DNA of 18,904 nucleotides, from positions 1-18,904 of the forward strand of contig JADZET010000247.1 in NCBI GenBank assembly GCA_020850375.1, written 5' to 3'. The DNA comes from Phycisphaeraceae bacterium. GTDB lineage: Bacteria > Planctomycetota > Phycisphaerae > Phycisphaerales > Phycisphaeraceae. The translations under genes and the position numbers were made by a program. The notes beneath the pieces were generated by a model. That model saw nothing but the letters and a program-made list of their open reading frames with translations, made no database searches and was not told the origin of the DNA. Shown piece after piece: positions 1 to 6,584 of this stretch; within the stretch, counting starts at the first letter, position 1, and each line of letters opens with the position of its first letter.

Positions 1-1076
1 TGCGGACGGATGGGGAGATGGTGCTCGAGGCGGTGCCGCACATCGGGTACCTGCACCGGTGCGCGGAGAAGATCGGGGAGTCGGTGGCGTATTACCAGTA
101 CGTGCCTTACACGGACCGGATGGATTACCTGGCGGGGATGAATGAGAACTGGGCGTACTGCCGGGCGGTGGAGAGGCTGGCGGATCTGCGGATCCCGCGG
201 CGGGCGGAGTTCATCCGGGTGATCATCGGGGAGCTCAATCGGATCGCGTCGCACCTGGTGAGCTTTGGGACGTATGGGATGGACGTTGGGGCGTTCACGC
301 CGTTCCTGTATTCGTTCAGGGAGCGGGAGTACATCCTGGATCTGTTCGAGATGGTCTGCGGGGCACGGCTGACTTACAGCTATTTCACGATCGGGGGATC
401 GACGCATGATCTGCCGGAGGGGTTTTTGGAGAAGGTGGTCGAGTTCCTCGACTACTTTGAGCCGAAGATCCCGGAGTATCACCAGCTCCTGACGTACAAC
501 CACATCTACATCAAGCGGACGGCGAACGTCGGCGTTTTGAGCAAGGAGCCGTGCGTGCGGTATGCGCTGACGGGGCCGGTGATCCGGGGGAGCGGGATTG
601 CGTATGACCTGCGGCGGGATAAGCCTTACAGCGTGTATCCGGAGCTGGATTTCGAGGTGATCGTGGGGAAGGGCGAGGTGGGGGCGACGGGGGACTGCTG
701 GGATCGGTACATGGTGCGGATGCTGGAGATGGCCGAGAGCTGCAAGATGATCCGGCAGGCGATCAAGATGATTCCGCCTTCATCGGCGGCCAAGGGGGGG
801 CATCCGGGGGCCGCGGTGGGGGGGTATCGGCTGACGGTGCCGCGGAATTTCAAGCCGGAGGCGGGGGAGGTGTATGTGGAGACGGAGAACCCGCGTGGGG
901 TGCTGGGATTTTACCTCGAGAGCCAGGGTGGGCCGATCGCGTATCGGTGCAAGGCTCGGGCAGCGACGTTCTGCAATCTGTCGGTGACTCACGAGGTGTG
1001 CAGGAACGTGCTGCTGGCGGACGTGCCGGCGATCATCGGGTCGATCGACGTGGTGATGGGGCAGGTGGACCGGTGA
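1..1076 (+). CDS. nuoD: NADH-quinone oxidoreductase subunit D, 3' part (5' end outside window)
   Basis: NuoD (49-kDa subunit) is part of the peripheral arm of respiratory complex I and helps form the quinone-binding site; it acts on the cytoplasmic face of the membrane. The reading frame is open from the first complete codon (position 3) and starts RTDGEMVLEAVPHIGYLHR, an internal NuoD motif, so the ATG at 18 is not the true start and roughly 40-50 N-terminal residues are missing. Other family landmarks are the block MNENWAYCRAVERL, RAEFIRVIIGELNRIASHL, the segment GAFTPFLYSFREREYILDLFE, and the C-terminal ending GSIDVVMGQVDR directly before the TGA. About 357 residues are visible. A Gly/Ala-rich stretch (KGGHPGAAVGGYR) occurs where relatives have a shorter loop. 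No nuoE, nuoF, nuoG or nuoH follows; the next gene is an unrelated methyltransferase about 310 bases on, so nuoD closes its cluster here. The family call is near certain. Confidence 0.96.
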   Translation, partial: RTDGEMVLEAVPHIGYLHRCAEKIGESVAYYQYVPYTDRMDYLAGMNENWAYCRAVERLADLRIPRRAEFIRVIIGELNRIASHLVSFGTYGMDVGAFTPFLYSFREREYILDLFEMVCGARLTYSYFTIGGSTHDLPEGFLEKVVEFLDYFEPKIPEYHQLLTYNHIYIKRTANVGVLSKEPCVRYALTGPVIRGSGIAYDLRRDKPYSVYPELDFEVIVGKGEVGATGDCWDRYMVRMLEMAESCKMIRQAIKMIPPSSAAKGGHPGAAVGGYRLTVPRNFKPEAGEVYVETENPRGVLGFYLESQGGPIAYRCKARAATFCNLSVTHEVCRNVLLADVPAIIGSIDVVMGQVDR

Positions 1077-1161
1077 GCGACGTTCCAGGCGCGTTAAGAA
1101 ATTAGCACTTCATCGGGCGGTGGGGCGACGGCGGGTCTTGCACGGGTTGTCCACGGGGGAG

Positions 1162-1180
1162 AATGCAAGATAAATGCAAG
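1162..1180. repeat. Direct repeat AATGCAAG x2, 11-bp period
   Basis: The octamer AATGCAAG occurs at 1162-1169 and again at 1173-1180, an 11-bp centre-to-centre spacing, close to one turn of the helix. It lies 14 bases before a TATACA box. Such phasing would suit side-by-side binding of a regulator, but two copies of an 8-mer could also be chance. The regulatory role is inference. Confidence 0.35.
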
Positions 1181-1296
1181 GCCTTTAACTTCCTATACAG
1201 GCGGGAGTTGCCGGCCCGCGCGGGATCTGAACGAGAAAAACGCGGGAATTTCGGCCGAAATCACGTGAATCCGGGCCATCGGCGGGCCGGGGGCCG

Positions 1297-1302
1297 TATA
1301 CT
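1297..1302 (+). promoter_or_regulatory. Candidate -10 box (TATACT) upstream of methyltransferase gene
   Basis: TATACT matches five of six bases of the sigma-70 -10 consensus and stands out in GC-rich sequence. Transcription starting about seven bases on would give an untranslated leader near 78 nt carrying the AAGGAG site of the gene at 1387. No recognisable -35 hexamer lies at the usual distance. The same GTATACTCG context recurs at 4900-4908. Confidence 0.4.
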
Positions 1303-1386
1303 CGCCGTGTTGTGAGGCTCCGTGCCGCATTTCGTGGCGCTGCTGTCTAAATCACATCAACCTACGAAGAGTCAAGGAGCACGCTA

Positions 1387-2280
1387 ATGCTTACTCGCAG
1401 CGTTGAGCCGGTCTGGCCCCGGCGTCTGGCCCGCATTTCGTCGAAGGTTCGGGCGGAGAGCATCCGGTTCCCGAATCAGGATCGGGGGCTGGCGCAGGAC
1501 GAGGAGTGGTGTCTGGTGGAGGTCGAGGGGGACGTGAGGCGGATTCGATTCCATGATTACCACGAGGTGTACAGCGTTCCGGGGCTGTACGAGAACTTGT
1601 TCTATTCGCGGCTGCGTTGCTGCTCGCCGAGCCGGGTGACGGGGCTGCTCGGCCAGGTGATGGCGGAGCATGGGCAGAAGATGTCGGAGCTGCGGGTGCT
1701 GGACGTGGGGGCGGGCAATGGGATGGTGGGGGATGAGTTGATGCACCGGGGGGTGAAGAAGATCGTGGGGGTGGACATCATCGAGGAGGCGCGTGAGGCG
1801 GCGGTGCGGGATCGGCCGGGGGTTTACGCGGATTACCTGGTGACGGACCTGACGGATCTGCCGGAGCGTGACGAGGAGAGGCTGCGCAAGCACAAGCTCA
1901 ACGGTCTGACGACGGTGGCGGCGCTGGGGTTCGGGGACGTGCCGGCGGGGGCGTTCCTCAAGGCGTTGGACGTGATCGACACGCCGAGCTGGCTGGCGAT
2001 CAACATCAAGGAGGATTTTCTGCGGGAGCAGGACAGCTCGGGTTTCAGCCAGATGGTGCGGGAGTTGCAGCGGCGGGGGGTGATTTTGACACATGTTTAT
2101 TGGCGGTACAGCCACCGGGTGAACGTGGCGGGCAAGCGTCTGTACTACCTGGCAAAGGTGGCGCAGAAGGTGCAGGACCTGCCGGACGACATCATGGAGC
2201 GGTTCTCGAACGTGAGCCCTGACGGGGGCGATGACGCGGTGAGCGAGGACAGGCAGGGGGATGGCGGAGACGGCGCGTGA
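1387..2280 (+). CDS. Class I SAM-dependent methyltransferase, substrate unknown
   Basis: This 297-residue cytoplasmic protein has a Rossmann-fold methyltransferase core. Motif I is VLDVGAGNG at about residues 104-112, the acidic residue after strand beta-2 is D130 in VGVDII, and a further acidic position follows in LVTDLTDL (about 152-158). About 100 residues precede the core, including a Tyr-rich segment (HDYHEVYSVPGLYENLFYSR) that may bind substrate or form a cap. Later residues (KALDVIDTPSWLAINIKEDF) fit the second half of the domain. The start ATG is supported by AAGGAG seven bases upstream. The stop overlaps the GTG start of the ABC ATPase gene (GTGA), implying translational coupling, though a functional link between methylation and transport is not evident. 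The family call is firm; the substrate cannot be told from sequence. Confidence 0.85.
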   Translation: MLTRSVEPVWPRRLARISSKVRAESIRFPNQDRGLAQDEEWCLVEVEGDVRRIRFHDYHEVYSVPGLYENLFYSRLRCCSPSRVTGLLGQVMAEHGQKMSELRVLDVGAGNGMVGDELMHRGVKKIVGVDIIEEAREAAVRDRPGVYADYLVTDLTDLPERDEERLRKHKLNGLTTVAALGFGDVPAGAFLKALDVIDTPSWLAINIKEDFLREQDSSGFSQMVRELQRRGVILTHVYWRYSHRVNVAGKRLYYLAKVAQKVQDLPDDIMERFSNVSPDGGDDAVSEDRQGDGGDGA

Positions 2281-3044
2281 TCCGACTGAGCGGCGTGAGC
2301 AAGACATTTGACGGCGGTCGGACGATGGCGGTCGATGCGGTGTCGCTCGAGGTGGTCGAGGGGCAGACGCTGGTGATGCTCGGGTCGTCGGGGTCGGGCA
2401 AGACGACGACGCTGAAGATGATCAACCGGCTGATCGAGCCGAGCGCGGGGACGATCGAGGTCGATGGGTGTGACGTGCGGGGGCAGGACCTGTACGAGCT
2501 GCGGCGGTCGATCGGTTACGCGTTCCAGGGGATCGGTCTGTTCCCGCACATGACGGTGAGGCAGAACGTGTCGATCGTGCCGCGGCTGCTGGGTTGGCCG
2601 CGGGCGAGGCGGCGGGAGCGCGCGGAGGAGTTGCTGGAGATCGTGGGGCTGGGGGCGGGGACGTTCGCGGAGCGGTACCCGCGGGAGCTGTCGGGGGGTC
2701 AGCAGCAGCGTGTGGGGGTGGCGCGGGCGTTGGCGGCGGATCCGAAGTATCTCTTAATGGACGAGCCGTTCGGGGCGCTCGACGCGGTGACGCGGCAGGG
2801 GTTGCAGGATGAACTGCTGGCGATCAAGAAACGGCTGGGCAAGACGGTGGTGTTCGTGACGCACGACATTTTCGAGGCGATGAAGCTGGCGGATCGGCTG
2901 GCGGTGCTGCATGAGGGTCGGGTGGAGCAGGTGGGTGAGCCGGGGGAGCTGATGCGGAATCCGGCGACGGCGTTCGTGGCGGAGCTGCTGTCGAAGCCGG
3001 CGGAACAGTTGAGCGCGCTGGAGAAGTCGGGGAATGGGGGGTAG
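2277..3044 (+). CDS. ABC transporter ATP-binding protein, OpuCA/OsmV/EgtUA type
   Basis: This is the ATPase that drives an importer for quaternary-amine or betaine-like solutes (glycine betaine, carnitine, choline, or ergothioneine in EgtU systems). All ABC motifs are intact in 255 residues: Walker A GSSGSGKTT (36-44), Q-loop Q84 in YAFQGIGLFPHM, signature LSGGQQQR (138-145), Walker B YLLMDE (158-163), D-loop GALD and switch histidine H196 in VTHD. The stretch IGLFPHMTV and the paired signature and Walker B blocks are typical of the OpuA/ProV family. It ends shortly after the ATPase core, so the C-terminal CBS pair of many OpuCA proteins is absent. The GTG start overlaps the upstream TGA by four bases, with GGAG seven bases before it. 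Its partner permease/binding-protein gene follows on the same strand. Subfamily is confident; exact solute unknown. Confidence 0.92.
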   Translation: MIRLSGVSKTFDGGRTMAVDAVSLEVVEGQTLVMLGSSGSGKTTTLKMINRLIEPSAGTIEVDGCDVRGQDLYELRRSIGYAFQGIGLFPHMTVRQNVSIVPRLLGWPRARRRERAEELLEIVGLGAGTFAERYPRELSGGQQQRVGVARALAADPKYLLMDEPFGALDAVTRQGLQDELLAIKKRLGKTVVFVTHDIFEAMKLADRLAVLHEGRVEQVGEPGELMRNPATAFVAELLSKPAEQLSALEKSGNGG

Positions 3045-3055
3045 GCGACGGGTCT

Positions 3056-3068
3056 GGGGGGGGGGGGG
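3056..3068 (+). repeat. Homopolymer run of 13 G
   Basis: Thirteen consecutive G bases lie 12 bases after the stop of the ABC ATPase gene and about 130 bases before its partner gene. Long G tracts are prone to slipped-strand length change, but this one is outside any coding frame. It could also be an assembly-sensitive site. Confidence 0.8.
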
Positions 3069-3091
3069 AGCCCGTCGCTGAGGGGAAGACC

Positions 3092-3123
3092 CGCAGCGCC
3101 CTGCGGGACGCAGCGGGGCACCC
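3092..3123. repeat. Palindromic repeat family A, copy 1
   Basis: This 32-bp element matches the element at 6444-6475 at 29 of 32 positions. It begins CGCAGCGCCC and ends GGGGCACCC, with a central hairpin in which CGCAGCG/CGCTGCG-type arms enclose CCC-TTC-GGG (arms imperfect in this copy). Both copies are intergenic and follow a plus-strand gene. Such short palindromes are usually REP-like dispersed repeats. Confidence 0.75.
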
Positions 3124-3195
3124 ATTCTGGGGCGGCGGCGTGTTGTGACGCGGAGTCTGTGTTGAGTGGCGTGGGGCATCGAGGAAGAGGTGTTG

Positions 3196-4884
3196 ATGGA
3201 ACCGGCGTGGATATTCATGGCGGAGCGGTGGGGGGAGCTGTGGCTGCGATTGGGTGAGCACGTGGTGCTGACGGGGGTGTCGGTGCTGGCGGCGGTGGGG
3301 ATCGGTGTGCCGGTGGGGGTCTGGGCGGTGAACGCGCGGCGGTGGCGGGGTGTGCTGCTCGGGACGGTGGGGATCCTTCAGACGGTGCCGAGCCTGGCGA
3401 TGCTGACGATTCTCTTGGTGGTGCTGGGGAAGATCGGGTTCCTGCCGGCGATCGTGGCGCTGACGCTGTATGCGCTGCTGCCGATCGTGCGGAACACGGT
3501 CAGTGGATTGGACGGGGTGGCGCCGGCGGTGGTGGAGGCGGCGCGTGGGGTGGGGATGACGCGTTGGCAGCAGATGCGGATGGTCAAGCTGCCGTTGGCG
3601 ATGCCGGTGATGCTGGCGGGGGTGCGTACGGCGGCGGTGGTGAGCGTGGGGGTGGCGACGCTGTCGGCGTTCATCGGGGCGGGGGGATTGGGGCAGTTCA
3701 TCAATCGCGGGTTGGCGCTGATGGACACGCGGCTGATTTTGTTGGGTGCGGTGCCGGCGGCGGTGCTGGCGCTGGCGGTGGATGGGTCGCTGGGGGCGGC
3801 GGCGTGGTCGGCGGGGGCGCGGCGCGCGGCGGTGGGGGTGAGCGCGTGGCGGGCGGCGTGGGGGCGAGGCGTGCGCGTGGGGGCGGCGGGGCTGCCGGTG
3901 GTGATTCTGGTGGGGGGGTTTTGGATGAGCTGGGGGGGAGGTGGGGGTTCCGGGGCTTCCGGGGGTGTTGATACCCGGGGCTTGCGCCCCGGCTTGGAGG
4001 AAGGGGGCATGCTTCCGGGGGTGGGGGCGGGGGTGGGGGCGGGGGCGGGGGCGCTTCCGGGGGCGGGGACTGTTACGGTGGGGAGCAAGAACTTCACGGA
4101 GCAGCTCATTCTGGGGGAGATCGTGGCGCAGCTCATCGAGGGGCGGACGGGGCTGCGGGTGACGCGGCGATTCAATCTGGGGGGGACAATGATCTGCCAT
4201 GGGGCGCTGGCGGCGGGGGAGCTGGATGTTTATGTGGAGTACACGGGGACGGGGCTGACGGCGGTGCTGGGGGAGGAGGTGGTGAGCGATCGCGGGGAGG
4301 CGTTGCGGCGGGTGCGGGAGGGGTACGGCGAGCGGTTTGACGCGGTGTGGCTCGAGCCGCTGGGGTTCAACAACACGTACACGATCACGGTGCGGCAGGA
4401 GCAGGCGGAGAAGAAGGGGTGGAAGAAGGTTTCGGACCTGCGCGCGGCGGCGGGGAGGTTGACGGCGGGTTTCACGGCGGAGTTCGCGGAGCGGCCGGAT
4501 GGGTATCCGGGGTTGTCCAAGGCGTATGGTTTACGCTTCAGGGGGGTGAGGGATCTGGATCCCTCCTTGATGTACCGGGCGATCGAGGGGGATGAGGTGC
4601 AGGTGATCTGCGCGTTCGCGACGGATGGTCGGATCGCGGCGTATGGGCTGCGGGCGCTGGAGGATGATCGGGGGTTCTTTCCGCCATACGACGCGGCGGC
4701 GGTGGTGCGCGGGGCGGTGCTGGCGGCGCACCCGGAGGTGGGGGAAGTGTTGAATCTGCTGGGGGGGCGGATCAGCGATGCGCGGATGCAGCGGATGAAC
4801 CTGGCGGTGGATCAGGAGGGCAAGTCGCCAAGGGAGGTGGCGCGGGGGTTTTTGGCGGGGGAGGGGCTGGTGGAGGGGAACTGA
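3196..4884 (+). CDS. Fused ABC permease and substrate-binding protein, OpuC/EgtUBC type
   Basis: One polypeptide of 562 residues carries both the membrane channel and the solute receptor of the importer served by the upstream ATPase. Residues 1-210 form a BPD-type permease with five or six helices and the conserved run ATLSAFIGAGGLGQFI. A further helix (VVILVGGFWMSW, about 235-246) leads into a Gly-rich linker (247-292). Residues 293-562 form an OpuAC-type binding domain beginning VTVGSKNFTEQLILGEI and including DVYVEYTGTGL. The fold order matches EgtU and OpuF-like fusions. The ATG at 3196 is preferred over the GTG at 3166 because GAGGAAGAGG ends five bases before it and the N-terminus MEPAWIFMAERW fits the family. 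The linker contains a palindromic repeat read as TRGLRPGL (260-267) plus GCTTCCGGGGG-type repeats. The solute could be a betaine, choline or ergothioneine. Confidence 0.9.
   Translation: MEPAWIFMAERWGELWLRLGEHVVLTGVSVLAAVGIGVPVGVWAVNARRWRGVLLGTVGILQTVPSLAMLTILLVVLGKIGFLPAIVALTLYALLPIVRNTVSGLDGVAPAVVEAARGVGMTRWQQMRMVKLPLAMPVMLAGVRTAAVVSVGVATLSAFIGAGGLGQFINRGLALMDTRLILLGAVPAAVLALAVDGSLGAAAWSAGARRAAVGVSAWRAAWGRGVRVGAAGLPVVILVGGFWMSWGGGGGSGASGGVDTRGLRPGLEEGGMLPGVGAGVGAGAGALPGAGTVTVGSKNFTEQLILGEIVAQLIEGRTGLRVTRRFNLGGTMICHGALAAGELDVYVEYTGTGLTAVLGEEVVSDRGEALRRVREGYGERFDAVWLEPLGFNNTYTITVRQEQAEKKGWKKVSDLRAAAGRLTAGFTAEFAERPDGYPGLSKAYGLRFRGVRDLDPSLMYRAIEGDEVQVICAFATDGRIAAYGLRALEDDRGFFPPYDAAAVVRGAVLAAHPEVGEVLNLLGGRISDARMQRMNLAVDQEGKSPREVARGFLAGEGLVEGN
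3973..3997 (+). repeat. Palindromic repeat family B, copy 1 (inside a coding region)
   Basis: The 25-bp element has a perfect 7-bp stem (CCGGGGC / GCCCCGG) around a TTGC loop, followed by CTTGG. All 25 bases match the copies at 7453-7477 and 14578-14602. Here it lies in frame in the linker of the permease/binding-protein fusion and is translated as TRGLRPGL. Confidence 0.88.
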
Positions 4885-4900
4885 AAGGAGTTTACAGGGG

Positions 4901-4906
4901 TATACT
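4901..4906 (+). promoter_or_regulatory. Candidate -10 box (TATACT) before zinc-ribbon gene pair
   Basis: TATACT lies 17 bases after the stop of the transporter gene. A start about seven or eight bases downstream would fall next to the GTG at 4915, making that codon a possible leaderless start; with the preferred ATG at 4957 it would give a leader of about 43 nt. No good -35 hexamer is seen. Confidence 0.4.
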
Positions 4907-4956
4907 CGTGGCGGGTGGTTACGAGTGCACACGGGGCGGGTGAAGGGCGGCGGAAG

Positions 4957-5802
4957 ATGGGAAGCCGTCGGAGAGGTTGGGTGATCGCGGTGGCGGCGGG
5001 GGTGGCATTGGCGACCAGTGCGGCGGATCAGGATGCTTGGGACCAGCAGCGGATTCTCTGGGGGTGCATGCAGGCCATTGAGACGTATCGGATGGACAGG
5101 GGGATATATCCTCAGAGTGATTCACAGGGTTCTTGGTTTCAAAAACTTGTTCAGGCCAAGATGCTGACGCCGACCTTTACTCGATTTGGTCTATCCCCCT
5201 ATGGGATACCATTGGATGCGTATGGTTGGCCGATGATTTACGAGACACCCAACGCGAGCAATGGTTTTCAGGTTGTTCTGCGGTGCGTGGGGCAGAACGG
5301 TGTGGATGATGGGGGAAAGCTAGACGATCTGGACAGCCGATACGGGGCGAACGCAGGGTATTGGCACAAAAAAAATTGGCCGGCAGCATACAGGCGGGTC
5401 ATGTTGTGCGCTGCTCTTGGCGTTGCGGGTTCGCTGGTGCTGTTGGTCAAGTATGGCTTCACGTTCGTCACTGGGGGGCTGATTCTGTTGTGGAATGGCG
5501 TGCTTGCCTGGTACGTGATTCCATTTGGATTTGGGGTGGGGGTGAGGAACGGCAATCACGGGCCTAGATGGCCGGAACAGGTTAGTAACAGCGGTGCGGC
5601 GATGTTGCTGCTGGGGGTTGTGATGCTGGTTTTTGGGTATTCGACACGGTTCGATCGGGGCAAGACCGGGTGCTGCTCGCGATGTGGATATGACCTGCGA
5701 GGGACGTTGGCGGCGGGAGGGACGACGTGTCCGGAATGCGGGGAGGCGGTGGGAGACGACACAGCGCGGAAGCCATTGAGCGAACAGTCAGAGGAGAGGT
5801 AG
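4957..5802 (+). CDS. GspG-like head / membrane / zinc-ribbon protein, function unknown
   Basis: This 281-residue protein appears to join three parts. A hydrophobic N-terminus (GWVIAVAAGVALATSAA) could be a signal peptide or anchor. Residues 25-135 resemble the soluble head of GspG pseudopilins: YRMDRGIYP, then PLDAYGWPMIYE where GspG has DPWG-x-P, then a loop VGQNGVDDGGKLDD resembling the GspG calcium site. There is no prepilin peptidase motif (GFTLIE). Hydrophobic stretches (about 150-205 and 215-230) follow, then a zinc ribbon with C240-x2-C243 (RCGYDLRG) and C258-x2-C261 (CPECG). The ATG at 4957 is chosen because signal-like sequence follows it; a GTG at 4915 would add 14 residues. The stop abuts the start of a second zinc-ribbon gene. 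Codon use around 5040-5640 is less GC-biased than in neighbours. Function is unknown; the domain reading is moderately sure. Confidence 0.7.
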   Translation: MGSRRRGWVIAVAAGVALATSAADQDAWDQQRILWGCMQAIETYRMDRGIYPQSDSQGSWFQKLVQAKMLTPTFTRFGLSPYGIPLDAYGWPMIYETPNASNGFQVVLRCVGQNGVDDGGKLDDLDSRYGANAGYWHKKNWPAAYRRVMLCAALGVAGSLVLLVKYGFTFVTGGLILLWNGVLAWYVIPFGFGVGVRNGNHGPRWPEQVSNSGAAMLLLGVVMLVFGYSTRFDRGKTGCCSRCGYDLRGTLAAGGTTCPECGEAVGDDTARKPLSEQSEER

Positions 5803-5805
5803 GTG

Positions 5806-6438
5806 ATGCGGCGAGCGACGAGGAACTGGTCAAAGGGCGGGAGGCGGTGGCTGGCGTTTGCGAGCCTGGGGTTGACGGTGGCGGTGGTGGGGATGTGGGG
5901 GCGGAGCACACAGACGGATGACACCTTCAAAATGTCGTTGCCCGCGCGATCTGCGCTGGAGTTGGACTCATGCGGCGGGGTGATTCTGGCGTTGGTGATT
6001 CGTTATGAGAAGGGCATCGATGAACTGGATCGGGCTCCGTTGTGGTCGTGGAGCTCTGAGTTGGCGCATGGACGTGATGGCGACTTTGGTGCCATGCAAT
6101 CCATGGGTATTCCTGTGGACTACCCGTGGGATCGGCCGCATTGGAAGCTGGCTCGTGGACGGCTTCCGACCCGTCCGCCGCGGATACCGGTGGGATGGTC
6201 CTATACGCAGGTGAATTTCCCTTACTGGGCGGTGGCGTTGGTGGTGTCGGCGCCGTTGGTGGTGGGACTGGGCGTGATGATGCGGCAGGGGGTGCGAGGA
6301 CGTCGGGGGCGTTGTCCGCTGTGTGGGTATGACCTGCGGGGGACGGAGGGGGAGGCGTGCCCGGAGTGCGGGGCGGGGTTTGAGCGGGTGGTGAGGGTTC
6401 GGTTGGCGAGGGGGCGGGAGAAGTTGGGTGAGGGTTGA
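5806..6438 (+). CDS. Membrane protein with C-terminal zinc ribbon (CGYDLRG type)
   Basis: A 210-residue protein with an N-terminal membrane anchor (WLAFASLGLTVAVVGMWG), an extracytoplasmic middle domain of about 110 residues rich in Trp and Pro, a second helix (YWAVALVVSAPLVVGLGVMM), a basic stretch, and a zinc ribbon with C170-x2-C173 (CPLCGYDLRG) and C185-x2-C188 (CPECG). This architecture recurs as lineage-specific hypothetical proteins in planctomycetes; their function is not known to me. The ATG at 5806 is preferred since GAGGAGAGG ends six bases before it; a GTG at 5803 is possible. It follows the stop of the related upstream gene immediately, so the two form a tandem operon-like pair sharing the ribbon but not the head domain. 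A bidirectional terminator lies downstream. Confidence 0.75.
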   Translation: MRRATRNWSKGGRRWLAFASLGLTVAVVGMWGRSTQTDDTFKMSLPARSALELDSCGGVILALVIRYEKGIDELDRAPLWSWSSELAHGRDGDFGAMQSMGIPVDYPWDRPHWKLARGRLPTRPPRIPVGWSYTQVNFPYWAVALVVSAPLVVGLGVMMRQGVRGRRGRCPLCGYDLRGTEGEACPECGAGFERVVRVRLARGREKLGEG

Positions 6439-6443
6439 TCGCA

Positions 6444-6475
6444 CGCAGCGCCCTTCGGGACGCTGCGTGGCACCC
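6444..6475. repeat. Palindromic repeat family A, copy 2
   Basis: This copy matches 3092-3123 at 29 of 32 positions. The hairpin is well formed here: CGCAGCG and CGCTGCG pair, with CCC-TTC-GGG inside and one bulged A. It starts six bases after the stop of the second zinc-ribbon gene and is followed within three bases by a family C element. Confidence 0.8.
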
Positions 6476-6477
6476 GA

Positions 6478-6509
6478 GCGCGGCGATCTTCGATCGCCCG
6501 CTAAACGGG
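6478..6509. repeat. Palindromic repeat family C, copy 1
   Basis: The 32-bp element is identical at all positions to 14143-14174. It contains GGCGATC-TTC-GATCGCC, a perfect 7-bp hairpin, overlapping a second small hairpin CCCG-CTAAA-CGGG. Both copies sit just downstream of plus-strand genes. Confidence 0.88.
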
Positions 6510-6528
6510 GAGGGTGGTGAGAGGTAAG

Positions 6529-6557
6529 AAAAAACCCCCATTTGGCGGGGGTTTTTT
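6529..6557. terminator. Bidirectional intrinsic terminator
   Basis: AAAAAACCCCC (6529-6539) and GGGGGTTTTTT (6547-6557) form a perfect 11-bp stem around the loop ATTTGGC. Each strand has a T-run after a G/C stem, so it can end transcription both of the plus-strand zinc-ribbon pair and of the convergent minus-strand ThuA-like gene. Confidence 0.92.
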
Positions 6558-6584
6558 CGTTGAGGGGGGTGGTGACGGGGCGAA

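Larger units (their letters stand above)
1077..1386. other. Intergenic region between nuoD and methyltransferase gene
   Basis: This 310-base stretch has no convincing coding frame. It is less GC-rich than its surroundings around 1090-1200. It holds a short direct repeat (1162-1180), a TATACA box at 1194-1199 with no clear -35, a TATACT box at 1297-1302, and the ribosome binding site AAGGAG at 1374-1379 of the following gene. I see no obvious intrinsic terminator after nuoD. Confidence 0.6.

Noticed and set aside
2824..4200. Minus-strand open frame of 458 residues opposite the ABC importer genes
   Set aside because: The product is almost all Pro, Arg and His, and it crosses two well-supported plus-strand genes plus a spacer. 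It is a shadow of G-rich coding DNA.
6478..6509. Family C palindromes as intrinsic terminators
   Set aside because: They form good hairpins downstream of genes but have no T-run, and a true terminator lies about 20 bases on at 6529-6557.
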